A stretch of DNA of 44,186 bases from Gallionella sp. (GTDB lineage: Bacteria; Pseudomonadota; Gammaproteobacteria; Burkholderiales; Gallionellaceae), in NCBI GenBank assembly GCA_022340615.1, contig JAJDNO010000018.1, forward strand, positions 1-44,186, read 5' to 3'. Positions 23,246 through 32,021 of this stretch are shown piece after piece (within the stretch, counting starts at the first letter, position 1; each line of letters opens with the position of its first letter). The translations under genes were made by a program, and so were the position numbers. The notes beneath the pieces are model-generated. The model ran no database searches and had not been told where the DNA came from. It saw nothing but the letters and a program-made list of their open reading frames with translations.

Positions 23246-23635
23246 ATGTCGACACAACCCACCGAAATCAAGTTACACCAGCAGTCACGGATGCTGGAAA
23301 TCACTTTCAGCGACGGGATCTGTTATCAGCTGCCCAGTGAATTCCTGAGGGTATATTCGCCCTCCGCAGAGGTCTGTGGTCACGGTCCCGGGCAGGAGGT
23401 GCTCCAGGTGGGCAAGAAGGAAGTCGGCATTACCAGAATCGTTCCGGTTGGCAGTTATGCAGTTCAAATCGATTTCGATGACGGTCATGACTCCGGTCTT
23501 TACAGCTGGGATTACCTTTACAAGCTGGCAAAATATCAGCCCGCATTGTGGCGAGATTATCTGGAACGCGTGGCCGCTGCCGGTGCGAGTCGTGAGCCGC
23601 TTCCCGGATCGAAAAAAACCGCAAATAATACCTGA
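23246..23635 (+). CDS. DUF971-domain protein
   Basis: This 129-residue protein has the DUF971 pattern: IKLHQQSRMLEITFSDG, YQLPSEFLRVYSPSAEV, GITRIVPVGSYAVQIDFDDGHDSGLYSWDYLYKLA. DUF971 also forms the N-terminal domain of gamma-butyrobetaine hydroxylases, where it binds zinc. Stand-alone forms are often next to apbC/mrp genes, as here, and a role in Fe-S assembly has been proposed. It has two Cys (in DGICYQL and AEVCGHGPG). It ends about 60 bases before apbC. Confidence 0.88.
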   Translation: MSTQPTEIKLHQQSRMLEITFSDGICYQLPSEFLRVYSPSAEVCGHGPGQEVLQVGKKEVGITRIVPVGSYAVQIDFDDGHDSGLYSWDYLYKLAKYQPALWRDYLERVAAAGASREPLPGSKKTANNT

Positions 23636-23698
23636 TAAAATTAGTCAACATAGTTTAAAATAATGGCTTGTGCCCATAATCTGAACCAGGAGTGAGTG

Positions 23699-24793
23699 AT
23701 GAGTTTTAATGAAACAGATGTGCAAAATGCGTTGAAGAATTTGATCGATCCAAACACAAAGAAGGATTTTGTCAGCGGAAAGTCTGTGAAGAACATCAAG
23801 ATCAGCGGCACTGACGTGTCGCTCGACATTTTGCTCGGTTACCCCGCCAAAAGCGTGTGGGACGAAATTCGTGCAATGGTTGAATCGCATCTCAAAACGG
23901 CGTTGCCGGGCGCAGGCAAGATCAGCGCCAACGTGGCCAGCAAGGTAGTGTCCCACGCAGTTCAGCGAGGCGTGCAACTGGTAGAAGGCGTAAAGAACAT
24001 CATCGCGGTGGCAAGCGGCAAGGGTGGAGTCGGAAAGTCGACAACAGCGGTAAATCTGGCGTTGGCACTGGCTGCCGAAGGCGCTCGTGTCGGAGTACTG
24101 GATGCAGATATCTACGGTCCTTCGCAACCTACAATGCTTGGCATTTCCGGCCAACCGAAATCGGTCGATGGAAAGTCCCTGGAGCCGATGATGAATCACG
24201 GCCTGCAGGCGATGTCGATCGGTTTCATGATCGATGGCGAAGATACGCCGATGGTCTGGCGTGGTCCGATGGTGACGCAGGCGCTTGATCAATTGCTCCA
24301 CCAGACGCACTGGGATAATCTGGATTATCTGGTGGTGGATCTGCCGCCTGGTACCGGAGACATTCAGCTGACACTGGCGCAGAAGGTGCCGGTCACCGGC
24401 GCCGTTATTGTCACGACACCCCAGGATATCGCGCTGATGGATGCGCGCAAGGGACTCAAGATGTTCGAGAAGGTCGGTATCAAGATCGTCGGCATCGTCG
24501 AAAACATGAGCACGCATATCTGCTCGAAATGCGGCCACGAGGAACATATCTTCGGTGCTGGCGGCGGCGAAAAAATGTGTTCGGATTACAACGTGGAATT
24601 TCTGGGTAGTCTGCCGCTGGATATCCGTATACGTGAGCAGGCTGATTCCGGCAACCCGACGGTCGCGGCAGATCCAGAGGGAAACATCGCGAAGGTGTAC
24701 AAACAGATTGCACGCCGTATTGCGGTAAGGGTCGCGGACATGGCGCAGGATCACAGTGCGGCATTCCCGAAAATTGTGGTGCAGAATACCTGA
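23699..24793 (+). CDS. apbC: ApbC/Mrp-family Fe-S cluster carrier ATPase
   Basis: ApbC/Mrp proteins bind and transfer [4Fe-4S] clusters in the cytoplasm. The 364-residue chain has an N-terminal MIP18-like domain (about 1-85), then a deviant Walker A motif SGKGGVGKSTTAVNLA (about 105-120), the DADIYGPSQP signature and the Fe-S binding CxxC in HICSKCGHEEHIFG. The ATG at 23699 with AGGAG at 23688-23692 is chosen over a GTG three bases earlier. Many Fe-S proteins of the dsr and bc1 units in this window could be its clients. Confidence 0.95.
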   Translation: MSFNETDVQNALKNLIDPNTKKDFVSGKSVKNIKISGTDVSLDILLGYPAKSVWDEIRAMVESHLKTALPGAGKISANVASKVVSHAVQRGVQLVEGVKNIIAVASGKGGVGKSTTAVNLALALAAEGARVGVLDADIYGPSQPTMLGISGQPKSVDGKSLEPMMNHGLQAMSIGFMIDGEDTPMVWRGPMVTQALDQLLHQTHWDNLDYLVVDLPPGTGDIQLTLAQKVPVTGAVIVTTPQDIALMDARKGLKMFEKVGIKIVGIVENMSTHICSKCGHEEHIFGAGGGEKMCSDYNVEFLGSLPLDIRIREQADSGNPTVAADPEGNIAKVYKQIARRIAVRVADMAQDHSAAFPKIVVQNT

Positions 24794-24838
24794 GGAAAGT
24801 ACGACACTGCAGTATCATGGAATTTTCCCGGTACCATG

Positions 24839-24870
24839 AAAAAAGCGCGGCAAATCCGCGCTTTTTTTTT
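24839..24870. terminator. Rho-independent terminator between convergent genes
   Basis: AGCGCGG (24844-24850) pairs with CCGCGCT (24856-24862) around a 5-base loop. It is flanked by an A run on the left and a run of T on the right, so it can work for apbC on the plus strand and for the VOC gene on the minus strand. Confidence 0.9.
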
Positions 24871-25289
24871 CATCCCCGGAGTTCAGAGTAGCGCGGGCCT
24901 TTCAGTTCTATGACATTGCCTTCCGGATCCTTGATGTATATGGAAGGACCGTACCCTTCGGCTCCGTATCTTGACATGACTGGTCCCGCTTCAATTCCAT
25001 GCCCCGCCAGCTCTGAACGGATGGCCGGTTCGTCGAAAGGCTCTACACGCAAGCAGAAATGGTCGAGGTTTAGTCCTCTTGCTTCGGGGGGAATTCCGCC
25101 AGCGCGGCCGAGTTCTCCGTCTACAGGAATCAGATCTATGATGGATCGGCCGGCCCGCAATTGCACCAGGCCGATATCGTCCTGCACCTTTTCCACGGTG
25201 CAGCCAAGCGTGCCGCAGTAAAACTGCAGCATTCGGTCCAGATCGAACACACGCAGAACAAGATGGTCGATTTCTTGAATGTGGATCAT
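24870..25289 (-). CDS. VOC-superfamily (glyoxalase I-like) protein
   Basis: The 139-residue protein has the vicinal oxygen chelate pattern of two beta-alpha-beta-beta-beta units: IQEIDHLVLRVFDLDRMLQFYCGTLG with a metal-binding His near residue 9, LNLDHFCLRVEPFD with a second His near the middle, and SIYIKDPEGNVIELKGP with a Glu close to the C-terminus. These bind a divalent metal in glyoxalase I, dioxygenases and resistance proteins. The substrate is not known. It lies downstream of gspC on the same strand but is unlikely to be part of the secretion machine. Confidence 0.87.
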   Translation of the reverse strand: MIHIQEIDHLVLRVFDLDRMLQFYCGTLGCTVEKVQDDIGLVQLRAGRSIIDLIPVDGELGRAGGIPPEARGLNLDHFCLRVEPFDEPAIRSELAGHGIEAGPVMSRYGAEGYGPSIYIKDPEGNVIELKGPRYSELRG

Positions 25290-25321
25290 GCTTACAGGTA
25301 CCTAAGTCCAAGTCGACTGCA

Positions 25322-25726
25322 TCATTTGCGTTTCTTCATGGGCAAATCCACCCGCTTGATTACCCCGTGTTCGGACAGCAGCACATGGTCGCGCTGCACT
25401 TCCTTGACCGTGACGCCGGGCTCCACTTCCGCGTTGGTTCTGACTGTTTGTGGCTTTTTGCCGTTTGAGACAAGTATTGCAACGCTTTCTGCCGGATTGT
25501 TTGACATCACCACGCCCTTCAATTGAAAATTGCTTGCAACGACCGCATTGGTATATCCGCCAAGCAGTGCAGCTGCTGCATCCAGATTCGGACGAGCCTG
25601 GAGATTTTGCGGTGGTGCCGCAATCGCCCGCAGCGGCGAGCTGAATAATTGCATCGCCCAATAGGCAGCCGACACGCACAGCGCGATGAACAGCACAAAA
25701 CTTGTTACAAGCGGCCAGCGTTTCAT
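25322..25726 (-). CDS. gspC: Short GspC-like type II secretion protein without a PDZ domain
   Basis: GspC links the inner-membrane platform to the secretin. This 134-residue protein has a cytoplasmic KRW start, one membrane span (about residues 7-26) and a periplasmic homology region (NFQLKGVVMSNNPAESVAILVSNGK through VLLSEHGVIKRVDL, about 66-130). The usual C-terminal PDZ or coiled-coil domain is missing; full-length GspC is 270-300 residues. AGGGA precedes the ATG. It is the last gsp gene, whereas gspC is the first gene in many operons, and this position matches several betaproteobacteria. Confidence 0.82.
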   Translation of the reverse strand: MKRWPLVTSFVLFIALCVSAAYWAMQLFSSPLRAIAAPPQNLQARPNLDAAAALLGGYTNAVVASNFQLKGVVMSNNPAESVAILVSNGKKPQTVRTNAEVEPGVTVKEVQRDHVLLSEHGVIKRVDLPMKKRK

Positions 25727-25756
25727 ATCATTCCCTGTTCCATTTTCTGCATGCCG

Positions 25757-26977
25757 TCAACGAACCAATTGGTTGATCTCGATAATCGGCATCAGCACAG
25801 CCAGCACGATCATCAGCACCACCACGCCCATTGCCAGTATCAATGCCGGTTCCAGCAGGCTGGCCATGGTCATTGCACGGCGCTCCAGATCTTGCTCCTG
25901 TGCGTTGGCGGCGCGCTCCAGCATCGCCGGCAATTCCCCGGTCACTTCGCCGGCGCGGATCATGTGTATCAGCATGGCCGGGAAATGCTTGTGCGCCGAC
26001 AGCGCGCGGGCCAGGCCGACCCCTTCGCGCACATTGTTGGTGGCTTCCTCGACCTGTGCGCGCATTGCGACATTGGTCAGCGTGTCGCGGCTGGTCTGCA
26101 ACGCGCGCAATATTGGCACGCCGGAACCGGTGGTAATCGCCAGTGTACTGGCAAATCGCGATGTGTTTAGGCTGCGCTCGAATCTTCCGTACATGGGCAG
26201 ATCCAGCAGCCAGCGATGCCAGCGCATCCTGATTGCAGGATTTTTCAACGCCTGGCGCCAGGCTAAACCAAGCACAAACACTGCCAGCAATACGATCCAC
26301 CCGTAATGCCGCACGAAATCCGAAACGTCCAGCATCACAATGGTCAGGAACGGCAATTTCTGTTTTGTATTGGCGAACACCGACACGATCTGCGGCACCA
26401 CATAGGTCAGCAGGAAAATCACGATCAGAAACGCCACCACGGTGACGATTGCCGGATAGGTGAAGGCGAGCTTGACCTTTTGCACCAGTGCATTGCGCCG
26501 TTCAACATAGTCGGAAAGCCGCGACAGTACCCGCGCCAGCTGTCCGATCTGTTCTCCGGATGTGACCAGTGCGCGATAGATGTCGGCGAAGTCGCGCGGG
26601 TGGCGCGCCAGGGCATCGGACAGCGATGCGCCGCCGATCACCTCGGCACGTATCGACGCGATCAGGTCGCGCGTGTAGGTCCGTTCTGCCTGCTCCAGTA
26701 ACGCGGACAGCGCCTGTTCCAGAGGCAGGCTGGCTTCGAGCAGACTGGCCAGCTGACGGGTGAACAGAGCGAGCTCAACCGTGGAAAGATGGTCGCCGAA
26801 TGCACTGTGTTTTGTCGCTCCCGCTGCGTCCAGCTGTGTCTCGATGGCGGCGACCGTGAGCGGAACCAGACCCTGCGCGCGCAGATCGGAGCGCGCGGCA
26901 CGGGCGCTGTCGGCATTGACTACGCCAGTTTTGCTGGTGCCTGTCGCATCGACTGCTTCATAACTGAATGCCGGCAT
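25757..26977 (-). CDS. gspF: Type II secretion inner-membrane platform protein GspF
   Basis: The 406-residue protein starts with the typical PAFSYEAVDATG strand and contains two repeats of the T2SSF domain (about 72-195 and 275-397). Three membrane spans are seen at about 170-190, 220-240 and 375-397, in the order expected for GspF/PilC. It is the platform on which GspE acts. The stop of gspE lies 16 bases upstream of its start, so the two are closely linked. Confidence 0.96.
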   Translation of the reverse strand: MPAFSYEAVDATGTSKTGVVNADSARAARSDLRAQGLVPLTVAAIETQLDAAGATKHSAFGDHLSTVELALFTRQLASLLEASLPLEQALSALLEQAERTYTRDLIASIRAEVIGGASLSDALARHPRDFADIYRALVTSGEQIGQLARVLSRLSDYVERRNALVQKVKLAFTYPAIVTVVAFLIVIFLLTYVVPQIVSVFANTKQKLPFLTIVMLDVSDFVRHYGWIVLLAVFVLGLAWRQALKNPAIRMRWHRWLLDLPMYGRFERSLNTSRFASTLAITTGSGVPILRALQTSRDTLTNVAMRAQVEEATNNVREGVGLARALSAHKHFPAMLIHMIRAGEVTGELPAMLERAANAQEQDLERRAMTMASLLEPALILAMGVVVLMIVLAVLMPIIEINQLVR

Positions 26978-26993
26978 GCGGTATCCTTAACCG

Positions 26994-28433
26994 TTAGTCC
27001 TTGGTGACACGCAGCAGCTCCGCCTGCGTCGTCGTTCCATCTGCCAGCCAGCGCTCGCCGTCTTCGCGCATCGTGCGCATACCGTTTTGCTGTGCGGTTG
27101 CGCGTATCTCGGCTTCCGACGCAAGGTTATGGATCTGCGCGCGTATCTGTTCGGTGGTCAGCAACAATTCGTAAACGCCGACCCGGCCCTGATAGCCGGT
27201 ATGGCCGCACTGATCGCATCCGACTTCGTGCCAGTATTCGCCGTCTTTCCTTTTGCAGTGCTCGCACAGTTTGCGTACCAAGCGTTGTGCGACCACGCCG
27301 AGCAGTGACGATGACAGCAGGAAAGGTTCGATACCCATGTCGAGCAGGCGAGTGACCGCCGCAGCGGAATCATTGGTGTGCAGGGTCGCCAGTACCAGAT
27401 GTCCGGTCAGCGAAGCCTGTACCGCTATCTGCGCGGTCTCCAGGTCGCGGATCTCGCCGATCATGATTATGTCCGGATCCTGCCTCAGGATCGCGCGCAG
27501 CGCTTTTGCGAACGTCATTTCGATGCGCGGGTTGACCTGGGTCTGGCCGATGCCGTTCAGTTCGTATTCGATCGGGTCTTCGACCGTCAGTATATTGGTG
27601 CTTGTCGAGTTCAGCCTCGACAGGGCGGCATACAGCGTGGTGGTTTTGCCGGAACCGGTCGGGCCGGTGACCAGCACGATGCCGTGCGGCTGAGAGATCA
27701 GCCTGTCGAATTGTGCCAGCACCTCCGGACTCATGCCCAGATTGTGCAAGTCCAGCCGCCCAGCCTCCTTGTCGAGCAGCCGCAGTACCGCACGCTCGCC
27801 GTGCCCGGTCGGCAAGGTCGAGACCCGCACGTCGACCGGTTTTCCGCCGACGCGCAGCGTGATGCGGCCGTCCTGCGGCAGGCGTTTCTCGGCGATGTCG
27901 AGCTGCGCCATGATCTTGATGCGCGAAATCAGCGAGGCATGGATCGCCTTCTTTGGCCTGACCACGTCGCGCAGGCTGCCGTCGATGCGGAAGCGCACCA
28001 CCGAAACCTGTTCGAACGGCTCGATGTGGATATCCGATGCACCTTCACGCAATGCCTGGGTCAGCAGCGCGTTGATCATGCGGATCACCGGCGCATCATC
28101 GGCCGATTCCAGCAGGTCTTCGACCGCCGGCATGTCCTGCATCAGCTTGTTCAGATCGAGATCGGATTCGTATTCGTCGATGACCTGTGCGGCATCGCCT
28201 CCCGAACCGGCATAGGCTTTGGCGATGGCCGCGTCGAGCTCGGTGCGCGGCAGGGTTTTCAGTCTGACTTTTCCGAAACAGCGACTCACTTCCGCGATTG
28301 CGGTCGGCGCGGTTGCGTCCGATATCCAGACTTCGACAGCGTCGTCCGCTGCGCCGCTGCGCTGAGCCAGCAGCGCGAAGTCGCGGGCGTATGCGTAGGG
28401 GAGCAAGCGAGCATCCGTCACGTAGTTACTCAT
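26994..28433 (-). CDS. gspE: Type II secretion ATPase GspE
   Basis: GspE is the cytoplasmic hexameric ATPase that drives pseudopilus assembly. The 479-residue protein has an N-terminal domain, the Walker A motif GPTGSGKTTTLYAAL, an Asp-box and the IMIGEIRDLETAQIA Walker B region, and the His-box LATLHTNDSAAAVTRL. A tetracysteine zinc module, CEHC with CDQC near residues 395-420, is characteristic of GspE rather than PilT. The gene follows gspD by 9 bases. Confidence 0.97.
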   Translation of the reverse strand: MSNYVTDARLLPYAYARDFALLAQRSGAADDAVEVWISDATAPTAIAEVSRCFGKVRLKTLPRTELDAAIAKAYAGSGGDAAQVIDEYESDLDLNKLMQDMPAVEDLLESADDAPVIRMINALLTQALREGASDIHIEPFEQVSVVRFRIDGSLRDVVRPKKAIHASLISRIKIMAQLDIAEKRLPQDGRITLRVGGKPVDVRVSTLPTGHGERAVLRLLDKEAGRLDLHNLGMSPEVLAQFDRLISQPHGIVLVTGPTGSGKTTTLYAALSRLNSTSTNILTVEDPIEYELNGIGQTQVNPRIEMTFAKALRAILRQDPDIIMIGEIRDLETAQIAVQASLTGHLVLATLHTNDSAAAVTRLLDMGIEPFLLSSSLLGVVAQRLVRKLCEHCKRKDGEYWHEVGCDQCGHTGYQGRVGVYELLLTTEQIRAQIHNLASEAEIRATAQQNGMRTMREDGERWLADGTTTQAELLRVTKD

Positions 28434-28442
28434 CGCTATTCG

Positions 28443-30710
28443 CTACTGCGGCGCAGCCGCGGGAGACTGTTGAGCGTCGGGTTTCTGTGATGGAGTCTGG
28501 GGCGTGTTGGCCGGCGCCACGGGTTCAGCCTGTTTGTAAAGGGGGCCGCCAACCATTCTACCGTCCTGAAGCGGTGGCAGCTGCGGCCCTTCGCCGGAGA
28601 ACTGGGGCGACCCTTTTCCAGCGATTTCAGAACTGCGGATGTAATCGTAGCGATCCGCAGCCAGGTCCACGCTCTGTTCGTTGGTGCGTATGATGGTCGG
28701 CCGCAGGAACACCATCAGGTTGGTTTTGACGTGCTTTTTCGTCTTGTAGCGGAACAGGCCGCCGATGATCGGAATGCTGCCCAGCAGCGGCACCTTCTCG
28801 ACGCTCTCCTGCATGTTGTCGTCGATCAGGCCGCCGAGCACGATGATCTGGCCGTCGTCCACCAGCACGTTGGTATCGAGCGAGCGCTTGGTGGTGGCGA
28901 GTCCGGCGCCGGCGGTGTTAACGGAAGTATCGATACCCGACGTTTCCTGGTAGATCGCCATCTTTACCGTGCCGCCTTCCGATATCTGAGGTTTCACTCG
29001 CAGCGTCAAACCGATATCCTGGCGCTCGACCGTCTGGAACGGGTTGACGGTCGAACTGCCTGCCGACGCTGCGGTGGTGTACTGGCCGGTAATGAACGGT
29101 ACATTCTGGCCAACGATGATCTTCGCTTCTTCATTGTCCAGCGTGATCAGGTTGGGCATCGACAGGATGTTTGCGCTGCTGTCCGACTCGAGTGCATGAG
29201 CCAGCGCGCCCAGACCGGTCTTGTTGAACACGCCGAGAGTCAGGCCGTTTCCGGGCGGAAGTATGGAACCGGCGGCATTTGCCGCGGCCTGGCTGATCAG
29301 GTTGTTGCCGCCGCTGCTGAAACCGGTCAGTGCGCCGACACGGGTAGTCGTGTTGGCATCTCCGGACAGGCCGGCCCATTGCACACCCAGTTCGGCTGCC
29401 TTGGTCGCCGATACTTCGACGATCAGCGATTCGATATAGACCTGGGCGCGGCGCGCATCGAGCTTGTCGATCACGTTGCGCAAGTCGCGGTAAACCGGTT
29501 CGCTGGCGGTGATGATCAGCGTATTGGTAGTCGGGTCGGCCTGGATGAATCCGGCCGAGCCACCGCTGGACAGCACTGCCTTGGCGAGGGTGTGGGATGG
29601 CGGCACCGATGGAGGTGCAGATCCCGCATTGGTCACCGAAGTGTCCGACGACACCACCGCGCGCAGGGTTTGCGCAAGCTTGGTCGCTTCGGCATTTTTC
29701 AGGTAGACCACATGCACATTCCCCGGTTGTGCAGTCGGCTGGTCAAGCTTTTTGATCAGCGCTTTTGCGAGGTCTGCGCGGGCCGCCGAAGGTGCGCGCA
29801 CGACGACCGAGTTGGTGCGCGGATAAGCCAGCACGCTGATCGCATTTGCTGCGGGCGTACCGCTGGTCTCGAGCAGCCGGTTGACCATCACCGCGATATC
29901 GGTGGCGACTGCGTATCGAATGGGTACCACCTCCAGTTCCCTGTTCTCGGGGCCATCAAGCGCTGCGATGATCCTGCCCAGCCGTACCAGGTTGTCAGCG
30001 TAATCGGTGATGACCAGTGTGTTGCTGGCCGGGTTGGCATTGATGGTGTTGTTGGGCGAGATCAGCGGACGCAATACCGACACAAGGTTGGCCGCGGATT
30101 CGAAATTCAGCCGGAACACCTCGGTTGCGATCTGGTCGCCGCGCACTCTGCGGCCGGCTTTGGCCTGAATCGGGCCCGCCTGCAGCTTGGCTTCCGCTTC
30201 TGGTACCACTTTGCTGTAGCCGCTGCCGCTGACGATGGTGTAGCCGCGCAGGCGCAATACCGATCCCAGCAGCTGGAGTGCCTGAGACTTGGTGAGCGGT
30301 TTCTCGGATACCAGGGTGAGTGTGCCCTTGACGCGCGGGTCGATGATGAATGTGGTTCCGGTGTAATCGCCGACCGCGGCGATCACCGATTCGATGTCGG
30401 CATCGACGAAATTGAGCGTACCCTTGTTTGCACCGGCATCCCTGTTCGCAGCCATATTCCTGTTCGACACATTAATGCTGTTTGAAATGGCTGTCTGACC
30501 CGTGGCAGGGGTTGGGGCGGTACCGGAAGCACCGTTCACGGCGGACTGGCCGGCTGTGGAAATTTCCTCAGTGCCGGAGTTTTGCGCCAGCGCCTGCTGC
30601 AGGGTCGCTGATGCGAACAGCAGGATGATTGCGGCACTGCAGCTGCGCCATGCTGATGATAGGAATGATCCTGACAATGTTCCGCTGTAGTGCAATTTGT
30701 ATTTTTTCAT
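28443..30710 (-). CDS. gspD: Type II secretion secretin GspD
   Basis: GspD forms the outer-membrane channel. The 755-residue protein begins with a signal peptide (about 1-42, ending in LQQALAQ), an N0 domain (LNFVDADIESVIAAVGDYTG), three N1-N3 repeats and the C-terminal secretin domain with the PLLGSIPIIGGLFRYK motif. A proline- and glutamine-rich tail closes the protein. The ATG at 30710 overlaps the gspN stop as ATGA; the longer reading in the same frame has no support. Confidence 0.96.
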   Translation of the reverse strand: MKKYKLHYSGTLSGSFLSSAWRSCSAAIILLFASATLQQALAQNSGTEEISTAGQSAVNGASGTAPTPATGQTAISNSINVSNRNMAANRDAGANKGTLNFVDADIESVIAAVGDYTGTTFIIDPRVKGTLTLVSEKPLTKSQALQLLGSVLRLRGYTIVSGSGYSKVVPEAEAKLQAGPIQAKAGRRVRGDQIATEVFRLNFESAANLVSVLRPLISPNNTINANPASNTLVITDYADNLVRLGRIIAALDGPENRELEVVPIRYAVATDIAVMVNRLLETSGTPAANAISVLAYPRTNSVVVRAPSAARADLAKALIKKLDQPTAQPGNVHVVYLKNAEATKLAQTLRAVVSSDTSVTNAGSAPPSVPPSHTLAKAVLSSGGSAGFIQADPTTNTLIITASEPVYRDLRNVIDKLDARRAQVYIESLIVEVSATKAAELGVQWAGLSGDANTTTRVGALTGFSSGGNNLISQAAANAAGSILPPGNGLTLGVFNKTGLGALAHALESDSSANILSMPNLITLDNEEAKIIVGQNVPFITGQYTTAASAGSSTVNPFQTVERQDIGLTLRVKPQISEGGTVKMAIYQETSGIDTSVNTAGAGLATTKRSLDTNVLVDDGQIIVLGGLIDDNMQESVEKVPLLGSIPIIGGLFRYKTKKHVKTNLMVFLRPTIIRTNEQSVDLAADRYDYIRSSEIAGKGSPQFSGEGPQLPPLQDGRMVGGPLYKQAEPVAPANTPQTPSQKPDAQQSPAAAPQ

Positions 30711-31480
30711 TTGAACTCTAGCGCAATTACGTCTTTGCCGCCGGTCTGGCGGCGCTGTCCCAGCAAATTCAGAAAATTCGCCAGCCTCTGTTCCTGACCC
30801 GTTTCTGCCTGCGCCGTTCCGGAGAACTGCAGGCGCCCATCGCCAAAGCTGCCAGAACCGCTCAACAGCATCGGCCCGCTGATGGTTCTTAGTTTCACCT
30901 CGGCCTGTGTTTCGTGCCAATCCAGCTCCAGATCATAACTGCCCAGCGGCTTGACAGCGGACATCCGTGAACCGATATCCTTCATTTCGAGGTGCATCGT
31001 CCCGGCAATCCCGAGTGTACCGTGCTGCCGCGTCAATTGCAGCGTTTCCCATGAAAGACGCATCTGGCCGGACGGCTGTATCGTGTTCAGCGGCGCACCA
31101 AGTGCAGCCAATCGTTCTGCGGGCAACAGCATTGCCCCGGGGCTCACCGTCCATTGCCGCCAGTTGCCTGTCACGGTAACCGGCTGTGACAGTACTGCAT
31201 CATTATCCAGTTCTACATGGACCTGAGCCAGCAATATCGAAGGTGATATTCGCCACGAGAAGCGTCCCGGCAGCAGCGGCGTCAGAGGATCGTCGCCGCT
31301 GGGCGCGCCTCCGATGAAGGCCGAACCGCGCCACAATGTGCCATGCGCATCACCCAGCGTCAAGCGGCCCGCGGTTTGCTTTTCCACGATTGCGGCTATC
31401 CATTCCGCAGGAAAGAACACCACCATGGTGAGCGCGATGCTGATAGCCCCTGCCAGCGACCATATTGCGAAGCGGCGCAT
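30707..31480 (-). CDS. gspN: Type II secretion protein GspN
   Basis: GspN is a membrane-anchored periplasmic protein present in a subset of type II systems. The 257-residue chain has a single N-terminal span (about 3-25, FAIWSLAGAISIALTMVVFF) and a beta-rich periplasmic part with GRLTLGDAHGTLWRGSA, typical of GspN. The ATG at 31480 is chosen because the span and family similarity begin there. Its stop overlaps gspD (ATGA). Confidence 0.9.
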   Translation of the reverse strand: MRRFAIWSLAGAISIALTMVVFFPAEWIAAIVEKQTAGRLTLGDAHGTLWRGSAFIGGAPSGDDPLTPLLPGRFSWRISPSILLAQVHVELDNDAVLSQPVTVTGNWRQWTVSPGAMLLPAERLAALGAPLNTIQPSGQMRLSWETLQLTRQHGTLGIAGTMHLEMKDIGSRMSAVKPLGSYDLELDWHETQAEVKLRTISGPMLLSGSGSFGDGRLQFSGTAQAETGQEQRLANFLNLLGQRRQTGGKDVIALEFK

Positions 31481-31508
31481 GTTTAATCCGCAATTTGCGA
31501 TGATTGCA

Positions 31509-32021
31509 TCAATCAGTCCCGGCCCGGCGCAACGTAATCGTCGCGTTGACATTGTCGGGTTTCGGCAGCGCAACGATATCAGCATCGGTTACCGTAAGCA
31601 TTGTGGTCCTTTGCATGTCGTCCAGCCAGAACAGCATGCTGGCGAAAGAAGCCGAGTTGAGCTGGACCTTGGCAAAATCGCCGTTCAGCAGCACGTCCTG
31701 CGCCTTCAGACCGTTGCGAGCAAGCGCTGTTTCGATGCCTTCCCGGGTCATCGCTGCGGGCGGCACAACGGGCGTTGCCGATAGCTGCTCAGCCTGTTTT
31801 GCCATTGCGCGCAGCTGCGCCACCTGCTGGCGCAACACGGGCAGATCCCTGTTCAATTGTTCGCGTCCTGTCAGGGCAGGATCGATCAGCACTGAGTAAA
31901 CCAGGCCAAATGCAACCACAAGTGCAGCCAGCGCAAGCAGGCTCCGCTCGCGCTCGTTGCGCGCTGCCCAGAATTCTGTGAAGGCCTGGCGGGACCGATT
32001 GATCAGGTCGGCAAGATTCAT
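31509..32021 (-). CDS. gspM: Type II secretion protein GspM
   Basis: GspM stabilises GspL in the inner-membrane platform. The 170-residue protein has a short cytoplasmic start (FTEFWAARNERERS), one membrane span at about 26-46 and a small periplasmic ferredoxin-like domain. The ARNERER motif before the span is seen in many GspM proteins. Its start overlaps the gspL stop as ATGA. Confidence 0.92.
   Translation of the reverse strand: MNLADLINRSRQAFTEFWAARNERERSLLALAALVVAFGLVYSVLIDPALTGREQLNRDLPVLRQQVAQLRAMAKQAEQLSATPVVPPAAMTREGIETALARNGLKAQDVLLNGDFAKVQLNSASFASMLFWLDDMQRTTMLTVTDADIVALPKPDNVNATITLRRAGTD

Noticed and set aside
28731-30485. 584-codon plus-strand frame opposite gspD
   Set aside because: It is an antisense shadow of the secretin gene, with no recognisable domain.
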